DNA from: Sphingomonas palmae
Lineage (GTDB): Bacteria; Pseudomonadota; Alphaproteobacteria; Sphingomonadales; Sphingomonadaceae
Direction of reading: 5' to 3'
NCBI RefSeq assembly: GCF_900109565.1
Contig: NZ_FNZZ01000001.1
Coordinates: 434,001-498,000 of the forward strand
DNA length: 64,000 nt
Shown here piece after piece: positions 10,406-19,762 of the stretch. The position numbers were made by a program, and so were the translations under genes. The notes under the pieces are model-generated. The model searched no databases. It saw only the letters and a program-made list of their open reading frames with translations, and was not told the DNA's origin. Position 1 is the first letter of the stretch; each line of letters opens with the position of its first letter.

Positions 10406-11592
10406 CGCAACGATCCCACAAACCGCTCGAAGAGATAGAAGCTATCCTGCGGCCCTGGGCTCGCCTCAGGGTGGTACTGCACCGAGAATGCCGGGCGATC
10501 GGTCAGCTCCAGCCCCGCGTTGCTGCCGTCGAACAGCGACACGTGCGTTTCTCGCGCATTCGCCGGCAGGCTGTCGCGTTCGACCGCGAAGCCGTGGTTC
10601 ATGCTGGTGATCTCGACCTGCTCGGTCGCGCCGTCCGCGCCAACGCGCTTGACCGGGTGGTTGGCACCGCGGTGGCCCTGGAACATCTTGGTCGTGCGCG
10701 CGCCAACCGCGAGCGCGAGCAATTGGTGACCGAGGCAGATACCGAACAGCGGCTTGTTCGTCTCGAGCAGCTGGCGGATCACCGGCACGGCATATTCGCC
10801 GGTCGCGGCAGGGTCGCCGGGGCCGTTCGACAGGAAGATGCCGTTGGGCTGTAGCGCCATCACTTCGTCGAACGTCGCGGTCGCGGGCAGCACGCTTACC
10901 TTTGCGCCGGCGTGAACAAGATTGCGGAAGATGTTGTGCTTGCTGCCGTAATCGATTGCGACGACGTGCGGGCGCTCGTCGCCCTCCCCGCCACCATAGC
11001 CGAAGCCGAGCCGCCACGGCCCGCCCTCGCGCGTCTGGCCCCAGGCGTAGTGCGTCTCGGTCGAGACCGATTTCGCCAGGTCCATGCCCTCCAGCCCCGG
11101 CCACGCGCGCGCCATCTCCAGCAGCGCGTCGAGGTCGAACTCACCCGCCACCGAATGCGCGATGACGCCGTTGGGCGCGCCGCCAGCGCGGATACGCCTG
11201 GTCAGCGCGCGCGTGTCGATGCCCGATAGGCCGATGCGCGCGTGGCGGCGCATCCAACCGTCGAGGTTCTCGACCGCGCGGAAGTTCGACGGCGCGGTCA
11301 CGTCCTCGCGCACGATCATGCCGAGCGCGTGCGGCGCATAGGCCTCGATATCGTCAGGGTTCGCGCCGACGTTGCCGATATGCGGGAAGGTGAAGGTGAT
11401 GATCTGCCCGGCGAACGACGGGTCGGTCATGATCTCCTGATACCCGGTCATCGCGGTGTGAAAGCACACCTCGCCGACCGCCTGCCCTTCCGCGCCGAAC
11501 CCGCGACCCCAGACGACCTCGCCCGAGGCGAGCACGAGGACGCCGGTCGCCCCTTCTGGTTTGGGCGCGTGCGAAGGCTTGGCGTCGGCCAT
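10402..11592 (-). CDS. carA: carbamoyl-phosphate synthase small chain
   Basis: The 396-residue glutaminase subunit that delivers ammonia to CarB. The N-terminal small-subunit domain (GEVCFHTAMTGYQEIMTDPS) is followed by a class I glutamine amidotransferase domain. The nucleophilic Cys is in GICLGHQ and the His/Glu pair in QYHPEASPGP. The frame is open upstream to 11670, but ATG 11592 is preferred because the family begins there and AGGAG lies 12 bases upstream. The last four bases overlap the start of the orphan gene at 10405. Confidence 0.96.
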   Translation of the reverse strand: MADAKPSHAPKPEGATGVLVLASGEVVWGRGFGAEGQAVGEVCFHTAMTGYQEIMTDPSFAGQIITFTFPHIGNVGANPDDIEAYAPHALGMIVREDVTAPSNFRAVENLDGWMRRHARIGLSGIDTRALTRRIRAGGAPNGVIAHSVAGEFDLDALLEMARAWPGLEGMDLAKSVSTETHYAWGQTREGGPWRLGFGYGGGEGDERPHVVAIDYGSKHNIFRNLVHAGAKVSVLPATATFDEVMALQPNGIFLSNGPGDPAATGEYAVPVIRQLLETNKPLFGICLGHQLLALAVGARTTKMFQGHRGANHPVKRVGADGATEQVEITSMNHGFAVERDSLPANARETHVSLFDGSNAGLELTDRPAFSVQYHPEASPGPQDSFYLFERFVGSLR

Positions 11593-11723
11593 GATCGGCG
11601 GGCACTCCTGGGTAAAAGTCTGCGATGTCGCTAAGCCCCGCCCGCTAGTGCCAGCGACGCGGTCCGTCAACCGATCGCGCAGCCCTCTCGCCTCCGCCGC
11701 CGCCGCGCGCTATCGCAGGCGCC

Positions 11724-12191
11724 ATGATAAGAGACGACATCAAGCAAGCCCAGATCGCCGCCATGAAGGCGGGCGACAAGGAAGCCCGCGCCGCGATCGG
11801 CCTCATCCAGGCGGCGGTAAAGAACCGCGACATCGAGGCGCGCACCAGCGGCGCACCCGAACCCGGCACCGCGGCCGACGACGCGCTGGTCGTCGAGGTG
11901 CTGCAAAAGATGGTCAAGCAGCGCCGCGAGTCGATCGACATGTACCGCAAAGGCGGTCGCGAGGAGCTGACGGCGAACGAGGAAGCCGAGGTCGCGGTGA
12001 TCGAGCGCTTCCTGCCGCAGCAGATGAGCGAGGACGAGACCCGCGCCGCGATCCTGACGATCAAGAACGACCTCGGCGCGTCGGGCATGAAGGACATGGG
12101 CCGCGTCATGGCCGAGTTGAAGGCGCGCCACGCCGCCAACCTCGACATGAGCAAGGCGAGCGGGCTGGTAAAGGCCGCGCTGGCTGGCTGA
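11724..12191 (+). CDS. yqeY: GatB/YqeY domain protein
   Basis: A 155-residue protein of the YqeY family, homologous to the C-terminal tRNA-binding helical domain of GatB. Typical stretches are MKAGDKEARAAIGLIQAAVKNRDIEARTS, QRRESIDMYRKGGR and VIERFLPQQMSEDE. These stand-alone proteins are thought to bind tRNA or assist amidation, but a specific role is not established. It is divergent from carA with about 130 bases between starts, and convergent with serB. Confidence 0.92.
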   Translation: MIRDDIKQAQIAAMKAGDKEARAAIGLIQAAVKNRDIEARTSGAPEPGTAADDALVVEVLQKMVKQRRESIDMYRKGGREELTANEEAEVAVIERFLPQQMSEDETRAAILTIKNDLGASGMKDMGRVMAELKARHAANLDMSKASGLVKAALAG

Positions 12192-12200
12192 TCTTTCCGC

Positions 12201-13079
12201 TTAGTCGGCCCATTCGGCGCGTGGGATCCCCTGCGCCCATAACAGCGCGGAGAGATCATTGTGGTCGATCCGCGCACCGGCCGCCGCGGCGACGATCGGC
12301 TTGGCATGATAGGCGACACCCAGCCCGGCGACCTCGATCATCGCGAGATCATTGGCGCCGTCCCCCACCGCCAGCGTCGCCTGCTCGCTGACGCCCAATT
12401 TCGCGCGGTACTCCAGCAACGTCGCCTTCTTGGTCGCGGCACCGACGATTGGTCGCGCGACGGTGCCGGTCAGCTGTCCGCGCGCAATTTCGAGCACATT
12501 CGCGATCGCGCGATCGAAGCCGATCTCGGCCGCGACCGGCTCGGCAAAGCGGGTAAAGCCACCCGATACCAGCACCGCGGTCGCGCCCCGCGCGCGCATC
12601 GTCCTGACCAGCGCGCGCGCGCCCGGCATCAGCTCGACACGCTCGGCTCGGCAGCGGTCTATCGCAGCCTCGTCCAACCCGCCGAGCAGCGCAACGCGAG
12701 CGTCTAGTGCGGCCTCGAAATCTAGCTCGCCGCGCATTGCGCGCTCGGTGATCTCGGCGATCTGCGGCTTGATCCCGGCGTAGTCGGCCAGTTCGTCGAT
12801 GCACTCGACCGTGATCATGGTCGAATCCATATCGGCCACGAGCAGCTGTTTGCCCCGCCCCTCGACCCGCTGAACGACGACGTCGACGCTATCGAACACG
12901 CCTTCCAACGCGGCGCGCGCTGCCTCTGGCGCTGATCCGAATGTCACGTCAGCCGCGTCACCCTCGTCGATCCAGGCGACCGTTGTCGGCGTACACCCTG
13001 CCGCGGCGAGACGATCGCGCGCGTCCGCCAGCGTGTTGGGCGACAGCCGCCCCGCTGCTATCAGCGTTGCCGTGAACAT
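12201..13079 (-). CDS. serB: phosphoserine phosphatase
   Basis: A 292-residue HAD-superfamily enzyme that hydrolyses O-phosphoserine in the last step of serine synthesis. The catalytic motif DMDSTM gives the nucleophilic and acid/base aspartates, followed by IDELADYAG (substrate-specificity segment), a Ser of motif II in VSGGFTRF, and motif [12 protein letters not shown]. The N-terminal ~80 residues form the ACT-like extension usual in proteobacterial SerB. An upstream in-frame extension to 13193 would run far into miaA and is rejected. The ATG at 13079 overlaps the divergent miaA start by eight bases. Confidence 0.95.
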   Translation of the reverse strand: MFTATLIAAGRLSPNTLADARDRLAAAGCTPTTVAWIDEGDAADVTFGSAPEAARAALEGVFDSVDVVVQRVEGRGKQLLVADMDSTMITVECIDELADYAGIKPQIAEITERAMRGELDFEAALDARVALLGGLDEAAIDRCRAERVELMPGARALVRTMRARGATAVLVSGGFTRFAEPVAAEIGFDRAIANVLEIARGQLTGTVARPIVGAATKKATLLEYRAKLGVSEQATLAVGDGANDLAMIEVAGLGVAYHAKPIVAAAAGARIDHNDLSALLWAQGIPRAEWAD

Positions 13080-13989
13080 CCTGTCGTCCCCTACCCCGCG
13101 GCCCAGGGTCGCGCTCATTGCAGGGCCGACTGCGAGCGGCAAGAGCGCGCTGGCGATCGAACTGGCGGAGCAGATCGGCGGCACGGTGGTCAACGCCGAC
13201 GCGAGCCAGGTCTACCGCGACCTGCGCGTGCTGAGCGCCCGTCCGAGCCCGGAGGACGAGACGCGCGTGCCGCACCGCCTCTTCGGCTACGTCAACGGGG
13301 CGGAGGCGTGCTCCGCCGCGCGCTGGGCAGGCGATGCCACCGCAGCGATCGACGCGGTTCATGCGAGTGGTGGCGTGCCGGTGCTGGTCGGCGGCACGGG
13401 CCTCTACCTGCGCACGTTGCTCGACGGCATCGCGCCCGTGCCAGAGATCGACCCGGAGGTGCGTGCCGGGGTACGCGCGCTTCCCGTCACCGAGGCGCAC
13501 GAGGCGCTCGAACGCGAGGACCCTTCCGCCGCCGCCCGCCTTGCTCCCGCCGACACGACGCGTGTTGCGCGCGCGCTGGAAGTGGTGCGCTCGACCGGCA
13601 AGGCGCTGTCGTATTGGCAGCAGCAACGTACCGGCGGGATCGGCGACCGCGTCGCGCTCTCGGCGGCGGTGCTCCTCCCCGACCGCGCAGCGCTGTTCGC
13701 ACGCTGCGATCGCCGGCTCGAAGCAATGTTTGGCGACGGCGCCGTCGAGGAAGTTGCCGCATTGCTTCGCCGCGCAGACGTGTCGCCTGACGCGCCGGTG
13801 CGCCGTGCGATCGGCGTGCCGGAGATTGCAGCGATGTTGGCGGACGCGATCAGTCGCGAAGAGGCGATCGTGCGCGCGCAACTCGCCACGCGGCAATACG
13901 CCAAGCGGCAGTACACCTGGTTCCGCAATCAGCCACCCCCCAGGTGGAAGCGTCAAAACCAACCCGATCTGCAATTTTATTTCGTTTAG
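13072..13989 (+). CDS. miaA: tRNA dimethylallyltransferase
   Basis: A 305-residue MiaA that adds a dimethylallyl group to A37 of tRNAs reading UNN codons. The P-loop [11 protein letters not shown] is followed by [11 protein letters not shown] (the DSxQxY-type region), [14 protein letters not shown], and the C-terminal [16 protein letters not shown] tRNA-binding stretch. The GTG at 13072 is chosen because residues from there match family N-termini. It overlaps the divergent serB start by eight bases, so each gene's promoter must sit in the other's coding sequence. It is followed by the ilv genes but separated by 81 bases. Confidence 0.95.
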   Translation: MNILSSPTPRPRVALIAGPTASGKSALAIELAEQIGGTVVNADASQVYRDLRVLSARPSPEDETRVPHRLFGYVNGAEACSAARWAGDATAAIDAVHASGGVPVLVGGTGLYLRTLLDGIAPVPEIDPEVRAGVRALPVTEAHEALEREDPSAAARLAPADTTRVARALEVVRSTGKALSYWQQQRTGGIGDRVALSAAVLLPDRAALFARCDRRLEAMFGDGAVEEVAALLRRADVSPDAPVRRAIGVPEIAAMLADAISREEAIVRAQLATRQYAKRQYTWFRNQPPPRWKRQNQPDLQFYFV

Positions 13990-14070
13990 CTTGGTTGACG
14001 CGCAACTTTACATGGCTTAGCGCGCCGCCGTTCAGCGGGCTTCGGCTCGCACCAACGTGGGAGCAAGGTC

Positions 14071-15831
14071 GTGGTTGAGCGAAGCGGAGCAGATATCCTG
14101 GTCGAGGCGCTGGTCGATCTCGGCGTGGAAATCGTGTTCGGCTATCCCGGCGGCGCGGTGCTGCCGATCTACGACGCCCTATTTCGCGCACAGAAGATCA
14201 AGCACATTCTCGTCCGCCACGAACAGGCAGCGACGCACGCAGCGGAGGGCTACGCGCGCTCGACCGGCAAGCCCGGCGTTGTCCTCGTCACCTCGGGTCC
14301 GGGTGCCACCAATGCGATCACCGGCATCACCGACGCGATGCTCGATTCGATCCCGATGGTCGTCATCACGGGTCAGGTGCCCTCGCACCTGATCGGCTCC
14401 GATGCGTTCCAGGAGGCGGACACGGTCGGCATTACGCGCCACTGCACCAAGCACAATTATCTGGTGAAGGATCCGGCGAAGCTCGGTCCGACGATCCACG
14501 AGGCGTTCCACATCGCTACATCGGGTCGCCCCGGGCCCGTCGTGATCGACATCCCCAAGGACGTGCAGGTCGCCACCGCCGGCTACAGCAAGCCCGGCCC
14601 GATCCAGCACAAGACCTATCGCCCGGCATCGAAGGCCGACCGCTCCGCGATCGAGCAGACGGTCGACATGATCGCCGCGGCCGAGCGCCCGGTGCTCTAC
14701 ACCGGCGGCGGCGTCATCAACTCGGGGCCGGCGGCGGCGCAGTTGCTGGTCGAGCTGGCACGGATCACCGGCGCGCCGGTCACCTCGACGTTGATGGGGC
14801 TGGGCGCTTTCCCCGCCTCGTCGCCGCAGTTCCTCGGCATGCTGGGGATGCACGGCACCTATGAGGCTAACTGGGCGATGAACCAGGCTGACCTGATCGT
14901 GAACATCGGCGCGCGCTTCGACGATCGCGTCACCGGGCGGCTCGACGCTTTCGCGCCTAACAGCCGCAAGATCCACGTCGACATCGACCGGTCCAGCATC
15001 AACAAGACGGTGCGGATCGACCTTGCCATCGTCGCCGACGCCGGCCGCGCAATGGAGGACATGATCCGCGTCTGGAAATCGCGGCAGTACGCCAAGCCTG
15101 ACCTGTCCGCATGGTGGGATCGCATCGCCGAGTGGCGCGCCAAGGACAGCCTCGCCTTTCCCGAGGACGAGCCGAACGGCTTCCGCGGCGAGATCATGCC
15201 GCAGCGCGCGGTGCGTGCCTTGTGGGAGGCGACGCACCGGCGCCAGCCGATCATCACCACCGAAGTTGGCCAGCACCAGATGTGGGCGGCGCAATATTTC
15301 GGGTTCGATCTGCCCAACAAGTGGCTGACCAGCGGCGGTCTCGGCACGATGGGCTACGGTCTGCCCGCCGCGATCGGCGCGCAATTGGGCAACCCGAACG
15401 CACTCGTCATCGACATCGCGGGCGAGGCGTCGATCCAGATGAACATCCAGGAGCTCGCCACCGCGACGCAGTACCGCCTACCGGTCAAGGTCTTCATCCT
15501 CAACAACGAATATATGGGAATGGTGCGCCAGTGGCAGGAGCTTACCTACGAGAGCCGCTACGCCGAGAGCTATTCCGACTCGCTGCCCGATTTCGTCCGG
15601 CTGGCGGAGGCGTACGGGTGGAAGGGCATCCGCATCGAGGCACCCGACCAGCTTGACCGCGGCATCGCCGATATGCTCGCGCATGACGGACCGGTCATGG
15701 TCGACTGCCGCGTGGCGAAGCTCGCCAATTGCTTCCCGATGATCCCGTCGGGTGCGGCGCACACCGACATGATCCTGCAAGCGAACGAGGTATCGGGGAC
15801 GATGGACGACGAGGCACGCGCGCTCGTCTGA
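14071..15831 (+). CDS. ilvB: acetolactate synthase, large (catalytic) subunit
   Basis: A 586-residue thiamine-diphosphate enzyme forming acetolactate or acetohydroxybutyrate, the first common step of valine, leucine and isoleucine synthesis. Domain order is an N-terminal pyrimidine-binding domain (FGYPGGAVLPIYDA, catalytic Glu in RHEQAATHAAEGYARSTG), a central FAD/transhydrogenase-like domain, and a C-terminal PP domain with the GEASIQMNIQELATA metal site. The GDG of the usual GDGSF motif reads GEA here. The start is GTG with GGGAG eight bases upstream. It is first in an ilvB-ilvN-ilvC operon. I found no Ile/Val/Leu-rich leader peptide in the 81 bases upstream. Confidence 0.96.
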   Translation: MVERSGADILVEALVDLGVEIVFGYPGGAVLPIYDALFRAQKIKHILVRHEQAATHAAEGYARSTGKPGVVLVTSGPGATNAITGITDAMLDSIPMVVITGQVPSHLIGSDAFQEADTVGITRHCTKHNYLVKDPAKLGPTIHEAFHIATSGRPGPVVIDIPKDVQVATAGYSKPGPIQHKTYRPASKADRSAIEQTVDMIAAAERPVLYTGGGVINSGPAAAQLLVELARITGAPVTSTLMGLGAFPASSPQFLGMLGMHGTYEANWAMNQADLIVNIGARFDDRVTGRLDAFAPNSRKIHVDIDRSSINKTVRIDLAIVADAGRAMEDMIRVWKSRQYAKPDLSAWWDRIAEWRAKDSLAFPEDEPNGFRGEIMPQRAVRALWEATHRRQPIITTEVGQHQMWAAQYFGFDLPNKWLTSGGLGTMGYGLPAAIGAQLGNPNALVIDIAGEASIQMNIQELATATQYRLPVKVFILNNEYMGMVRQWQELTYESRYAESYSDSLPDFVRLAEAYGWKGIRIEAPDQLDRGIADMLAHDGPVMVDCRVAKLANCFPMIPSGAAHTDMILQANEVSGTMDDEARALV

Positions 15832-15886
15832 TCTCGCCTCCGCCCACCATTGCTTCCTCCCGTCACGGGAGCGCAGAAGGACCAAC

Positions 15887-16402
15887 ATGCACATTCGTGA
15901 AGAAGCGGCCGAGCGGCACACGCTGGCGGTCATTGTCGACAACGAACCCGGCATCCTGGCGCGCATCGCCGGGCTGTTCACCGCGCGCGGCTACAATATC
16001 GAGAGCCTGACCGTCAGCGAAGTGACCGCGGACAAGGCGGTCAGCCGCATCACGATTGTGACCAGCGCCAGCCCCGCGACGCTGGAACAGATCGTCGCGC
16101 AGCTCGATCGGCTGATCCCCGTCCACCGTGTTCACGATCTGACGGCCGAGGGCGCGCACGTCGAGCGTGAATTGGCACTCGTCAAGGTCCGCGGCACCGG
16201 CGACCACCGGATCGAGGCTCTACGCCTCGCCGACGTTTACCGCGCGCGTGTCGTCGACGCGACCACCTCGTCATTCGTGTTCGAGGTGACCGGCGGAGTC
16301 GAGAAGATCGACAAGTTCGTCGAATTGATGGGCGAGGTCGGCCTGATCGAGGTCGCACGTACCGGCGTGGTCGCGATCTCGCGCGGCAAGGACGCCGCCT
16401 GA
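15887..16402 (+). CDS. ilvN: acetolactate synthase, small (regulatory) subunit
   Basis: A 171-residue regulatory subunit. The N-terminal ACT domain (HTLAVIVDNEPGILARIAGLFTARGYNIESLTV) binds valine for feedback inhibition, and the C-terminal ALS_ss domain (residues 85-165, RELALVKV and FVELMGEVGLIEVARTGVVAISRG) activates IlvB. GAAGGA precedes the ATG. It lies 55 bases after ilvB and 57 before ilvC, consistent with one transcript. Confidence 0.96.
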   Translation: MHIREEAAERHTLAVIVDNEPGILARIAGLFTARGYNIESLTVSEVTADKAVSRITIVTSASPATLEQIVAQLDRLIPVHRVHDLTAEGAHVERELALVKVRGTGDHRIEALRLADVYRARVVDATTSSFVFEVTGGVEKIDKFVELMGEVGLIEVARTGVVAISRGKDAA

Positions 16403-17479
<1,077 letters not shown>

Positions 17480-17504
17480 ACTGGCTGGCAAGTTGAGGTA
17501 AAAA

Positions 17505-17531
17505 GCCGCCGCGGCCCCGTTGCCGCGGCGG
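17505..17531. terminator. Hairpin after ilvC
   Basis: A 9-10-bp GC stem (17505/6-17514 with 17523-17531) around an eight-base loop, located 25 bases after the ilvC stop. In the gene direction no U-tract follows; instead an A-run precedes it, so the poly-U side faces the minus strand. It may limit read-through without being a classic intrinsic terminator. Confidence 0.4.
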
Positions 17532-17557
17532 ACGTGCGGGCGTAGGGGCGGCCTGTC

Positions 17558-18334
17558 ATGAGTGCGGCGTCGTACCGTTCATTTTCGTACGACGCTCGCG
17601 CCTCGCGCAGCGGGCGCGCGGCGTCATGGGCGCTCGCGCTCGGCATCGCCGCCGCCATCATACTCACGTTGCTCGGAATGGGTGGGTACCGGCGCAGCGA
17701 GCCAGGCGACGGGCGCCGGCTTGCGACCTTCAACGTCACGCCGCTCGGCTCGTCGCGGGCGAGCAAACAGACGGTCAAACGTACGCGCGCAGTGGCTCCG
17801 ACGGCCGCCTCTCCACCGTCGCGCACCGTCACGCCGCCCCGTGACGCGCCGATCGTACCGCCGCCTCCGGTCACGCTCCATCTGCCGGGCGTGCTCGTCC
17901 TCAGCCAGTCGGACTATGCCGCGTCGAACATCGGCAAGATCAAGGGTACCGCTGGTTCGGGCAGCGGTACGCAGGTTGCCTCCGCGGGTGAAGAGGGCGG
18001 CGATCCCAGCATCGGCACGGGTCCGGGTGGTGAGCCGATGTACGCGGCCGAATGGTATCGCAAGCCGACGCGCGCCGAGATGGCGACCTACCTGCCCGCG
18101 GGAAAGCTCGGCTGGGGCGTGATCGCGTGCCGCACGATCGCGCGCTTTCACGTCGAAGATTGCCGCGAACTCGGCGAGACGCCCGGCTCGCGCATCGCGG
18201 GCGCAGTGCGGCAGGCGGCGTGGCAGTTTCTGATACGCCCGCCGCGAAAGGGCGGTCAGCCGATGCTCGGCGTCTGGGTGCGGATCAGGTACGATATCCT
18301 GCCCGCCGGTTCCAAGGAGCTGGACGATGACTGA
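17558..18334 (+). CDS. TonB-like single-pass membrane protein, function unknown
   Basis: A 258-residue protein with a short N-terminus, one membrane helix (about residues 25-42), a Pro/Ser/Thr-rich periplasmic linker (about 85-110, PSRTVTPPRDAPIVPPPP), and a folded C-terminal domain (about 165-252). The last domain contains two cysteines (IACRTIARFHVEDC) and the stretch GSRIAGAVRQAAWQFLIRPPRKGGQPMLG, arranged like the C-terminal domain of TonB-type energy transducers. It has no adjacent exbB or exbD. It may interact with outer-membrane components, but this is inferred from architecture only. Confidence 0.6.
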   Translation: MSAASYRSFSYDARASRSGRAASWALALGIAAAIILTLLGMGGYRRSEPGDGRRLATFNVTPLGSSRASKQTVKRTRAVAPTAASPPSRTVTPPRDAPIVPPPPVTLHLPGVLVLSQSDYAASNIGKIKGTAGSGSGTQVASAGEEGGDPSIGTGPGGEPMYAAEWYRKPTRAEMATYLPAGKLGWGVIACRTIARFHVEDCRELGETPGSRIAGAVRQAAWQFLIRPPRKGGQPMLGVWVRIRYDILPAGSKELDDD

Positions 18335-18426
18335 TCGTCGCTGAAACAGATCGTTTCGGACGCGCCATATTCCCCAAGACGCCGGCTTGTGGTTGGATCG
18401 ACGCAGCAACAGGGAGTTTCTTTACC

Positions 18427-19047
18427 ATGCGCATCCGCCATTTCGCCGCCGCCACGCTGGCCCTCGTATCCGTTCCCGCGCTCGCGCAAATTGCCACCAC
18501 GCCGCAGCAGCCCGGGCAGCCGATCGTGTCGCGCGTCGCCGCCGGCACCTATCAGGTCGATCCCGCACACACGCAGGTCAGCTGGCAGGTCAACCATATG
18601 GGCTTCTCCATGCTCGAGGGACAGTTTGGCGCGAGCGGCGGCTCAATCACGATCGATCCGAAGAAGCCCGCTGCGACCAAGGTCGACGTCGCCTTCAACA
18701 TCGACGACCTGTCAGTAACTGCGGCACCGTTTGCCAAGCACCTGAAGTCTGCTGACTTCTTCAACGCGGCGCAATATCCGACCGCGCGCTTCGTCTCGAC
18801 CCGCATCGTGCCCAAGGGCGCGAACAGCGCGACGATGATGGGCAATCTGACGATCAAGGATCAGACGAAGCCGGTGACGCTCGATGTGACCTTCGTCGGC
18901 GCGGGCGACAATCCGATGAGCAAGAAGCTCAACCTCGGCTTCACCGCCAAGGGGCAGATCAAGCGCAGCGACTTCGGCGTCGGTGCCTACGCGCCCGTCG
19001 TGTCGGACACGGTCAACCTGACGATCCACGCCGCCTTCACCGCCTGA
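18427..19047 (+). CDS. YceI family periplasmic protein
   Basis: A 206-residue exported protein with a signal peptide (MRIRHFAAATLALVSVPALA, cleavage likely after ALA) and a YceI lipocalin-like beta barrel (TYQVDPAHTQVSWQVNHMGFS, then FAKHLKSADFFNAAQYPTARF, and KRSDFGVG). Members bind isoprenoid or amphiphilic lipids in the periplasm; the ligand here is unknown. A CAGGGAG site precedes the ATG. A GC hairpin with TTCCTT follows the stop. Confidence 0.92.
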   Translation: MRIRHFAAATLALVSVPALAQIATTPQQPGQPIVSRVAAGTYQVDPAHTQVSWQVNHMGFSMLEGQFGASGGSITIDPKKPAATKVDVAFNIDDLSVTAAPFAKHLKSADFFNAAQYPTARFVSTRIVPKGANSATMMGNLTIKDQTKPVTLDVTFVGAGDNPMSKKLNLGFTAKGQIKRSDFGVGAYAPVVSDTVNLTIHAAFTA

Positions 19048-19055
19048 TCGAGCGT

Positions 19056-19078
19056 GCGGGCGGCCCTGCGCCGCCCGC
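19056..19078 (+). terminator. Probable terminator after the yceI-family gene
   Basis: A perfect 9-bp GC stem (19056-19064 with 19070-19078), five-base loop, followed by TTCCTTC. It lies between the yceI-family gene and the convergent BLUF gene. Confidence 0.55.
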
Positions 19079-19083
19079 TTCCT

Positions 19084-19473
19084 TCATGCCGCGTGGCGCA
19101 GCTTGATGAAGCTGTCGAAGGTCGCGCGTACGTTGGGGCCGGTGTTCGCCAGCAGGCGATCGACGCGCAGGCAGAACTGATCTGCCTCCTCGCCGACGCG
19201 TCGCTCCGCCATTGCCCAGTCGCCGAACTCGCGCGCCTCGACCTCGCGCCGCGACAGGATGACAAGCGCGTTGTGCCGAGGGTCTTGCCTGATCCGCTCA
19301 TACGCGGTCTCCACCGCGAGCGCCGGCCCCTCCAGCGCCTGCAGAAAGCGCACACCGTCCGAGTAGAGCAGCCCCGTGATGTTATCCCGGCGGTTGTTGA
19401 TCCGCGATTTGGCCAGGATGCTGGGTAGGTCGGCGCGCTGCGCGACTGACGAAATGTAAACGAGTTGCAACAT
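19084..19473 (-). CDS. BLUF-domain blue-light sensor
   Basis: A 129-residue single-domain FAD photoreceptor. The BLUF signature is clear: LVYISS with Tyr6 at the flavin, NRRDNITGLLYSDG containing Asn31, and FLQALEG with Gln45, the residues that form the light-switchable Tyr-Gln-flavin network. The Tyr-to-Gln spacing (39) is slightly shorter than in AppA (42). No effector domain is attached, so it must signal through a partner protein. An AAGGAG site precedes the ATG. It stands alone, divergent from leuA; no partner is obvious nearby, though the GGDEF-EAL protein at 52358 could be considered. Confidence 0.9.
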   Translation of the reverse strand: MLQLVYISSVAQRADLPSILAKSRINNRRDNITGLLYSDGVRFLQALEGPALAVETAYERIRQDPRHNALVILSRREVEAREFGDWAMAERRVGEEADQFCLRVDRLLANTGPNVRATFDSFIKLRHAA

Positions 19474-19640
19474 GGCGACGGCTCCTTAGTCCTCTTGCCT
19501 AGCCCGCAGGTGTTGCGCAAACCTCAACGTTTGCATCCATGTTAAGCAGTTTTGCGACAGCGTCGCCGACCTTCCCCGAAGCGCGCCGCCGCAATCTACG
19601 GGCTGGACACCGTGCCGCGCGGCGGGCAAGATAAGATGAG

Positions 19641-19682
19641 ATGATCGTTACGGCGCTCCTTCTTCGACTTACGCGCCCTTAG
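19641..19682 (+). CDS. leuL: leader peptide of leuA, Leu-codon-rich
   Basis: A 13-codon frame reads MIVTALLLRLTRP and ends in TAG. Four of its codons are leucine (CTC CTT CTT, then CTT after one Arg codon), and three of these are CTT, which is uncommon in GC-rich genomes. The stop codon lies inside the left arm of the large hairpin at 19675-19730, and leuA starts 80 bases downstream. This is the geometry of ribosome-mediated attenuation: a ribosome stalled on the Leu codons would cover the left arm. The ribosome-binding site is weak (AAGATGAG directly before ATG). Translation is inferred, not shown. Confidence 0.6.
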   Translation: MIVTALLLRLTRP

Positions 19683-19730
19683 GCGCGACCGTACCGTGCG
19701 CGTTTGCTCGCGCACCCCGCGCCTAAGGGC
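19675..19730 (+). promoter_or_regulatory. Attenuator-like hairpin in the leuA leader
   Basis: Perfect 13-base arms at 19675-19687 and 19718-19730 enclose a second perfect 7-bp stem (19696-19702 with 19709-19715, six-base loop). The left arm overlaps the leader-peptide stop. No U-tract follows, so if it acts, it does so by a factor-dependent or translational mechanism rather than as a textbook intrinsic terminator. Confidence 0.6.
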
Positions 19731-19762
19731 CAGCCGACACTCCCCTGCAAGAGAGCCGAGCC

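Noticed and set aside
9700..10410. Insertion sequence or small prophage cargo between carA and carB
   Set aside because: No transposase or integrase, inverted repeats or target duplication can be seen; only one gene is present and both junctions are flush with coding sequence.
13990..14070. Possible amino-acid attenuator before ilvB
   Set aside because: The only short frame (ATG GCT TAG) has no branched-chain codons and I see no competing hairpins, unlike the leuA leader.
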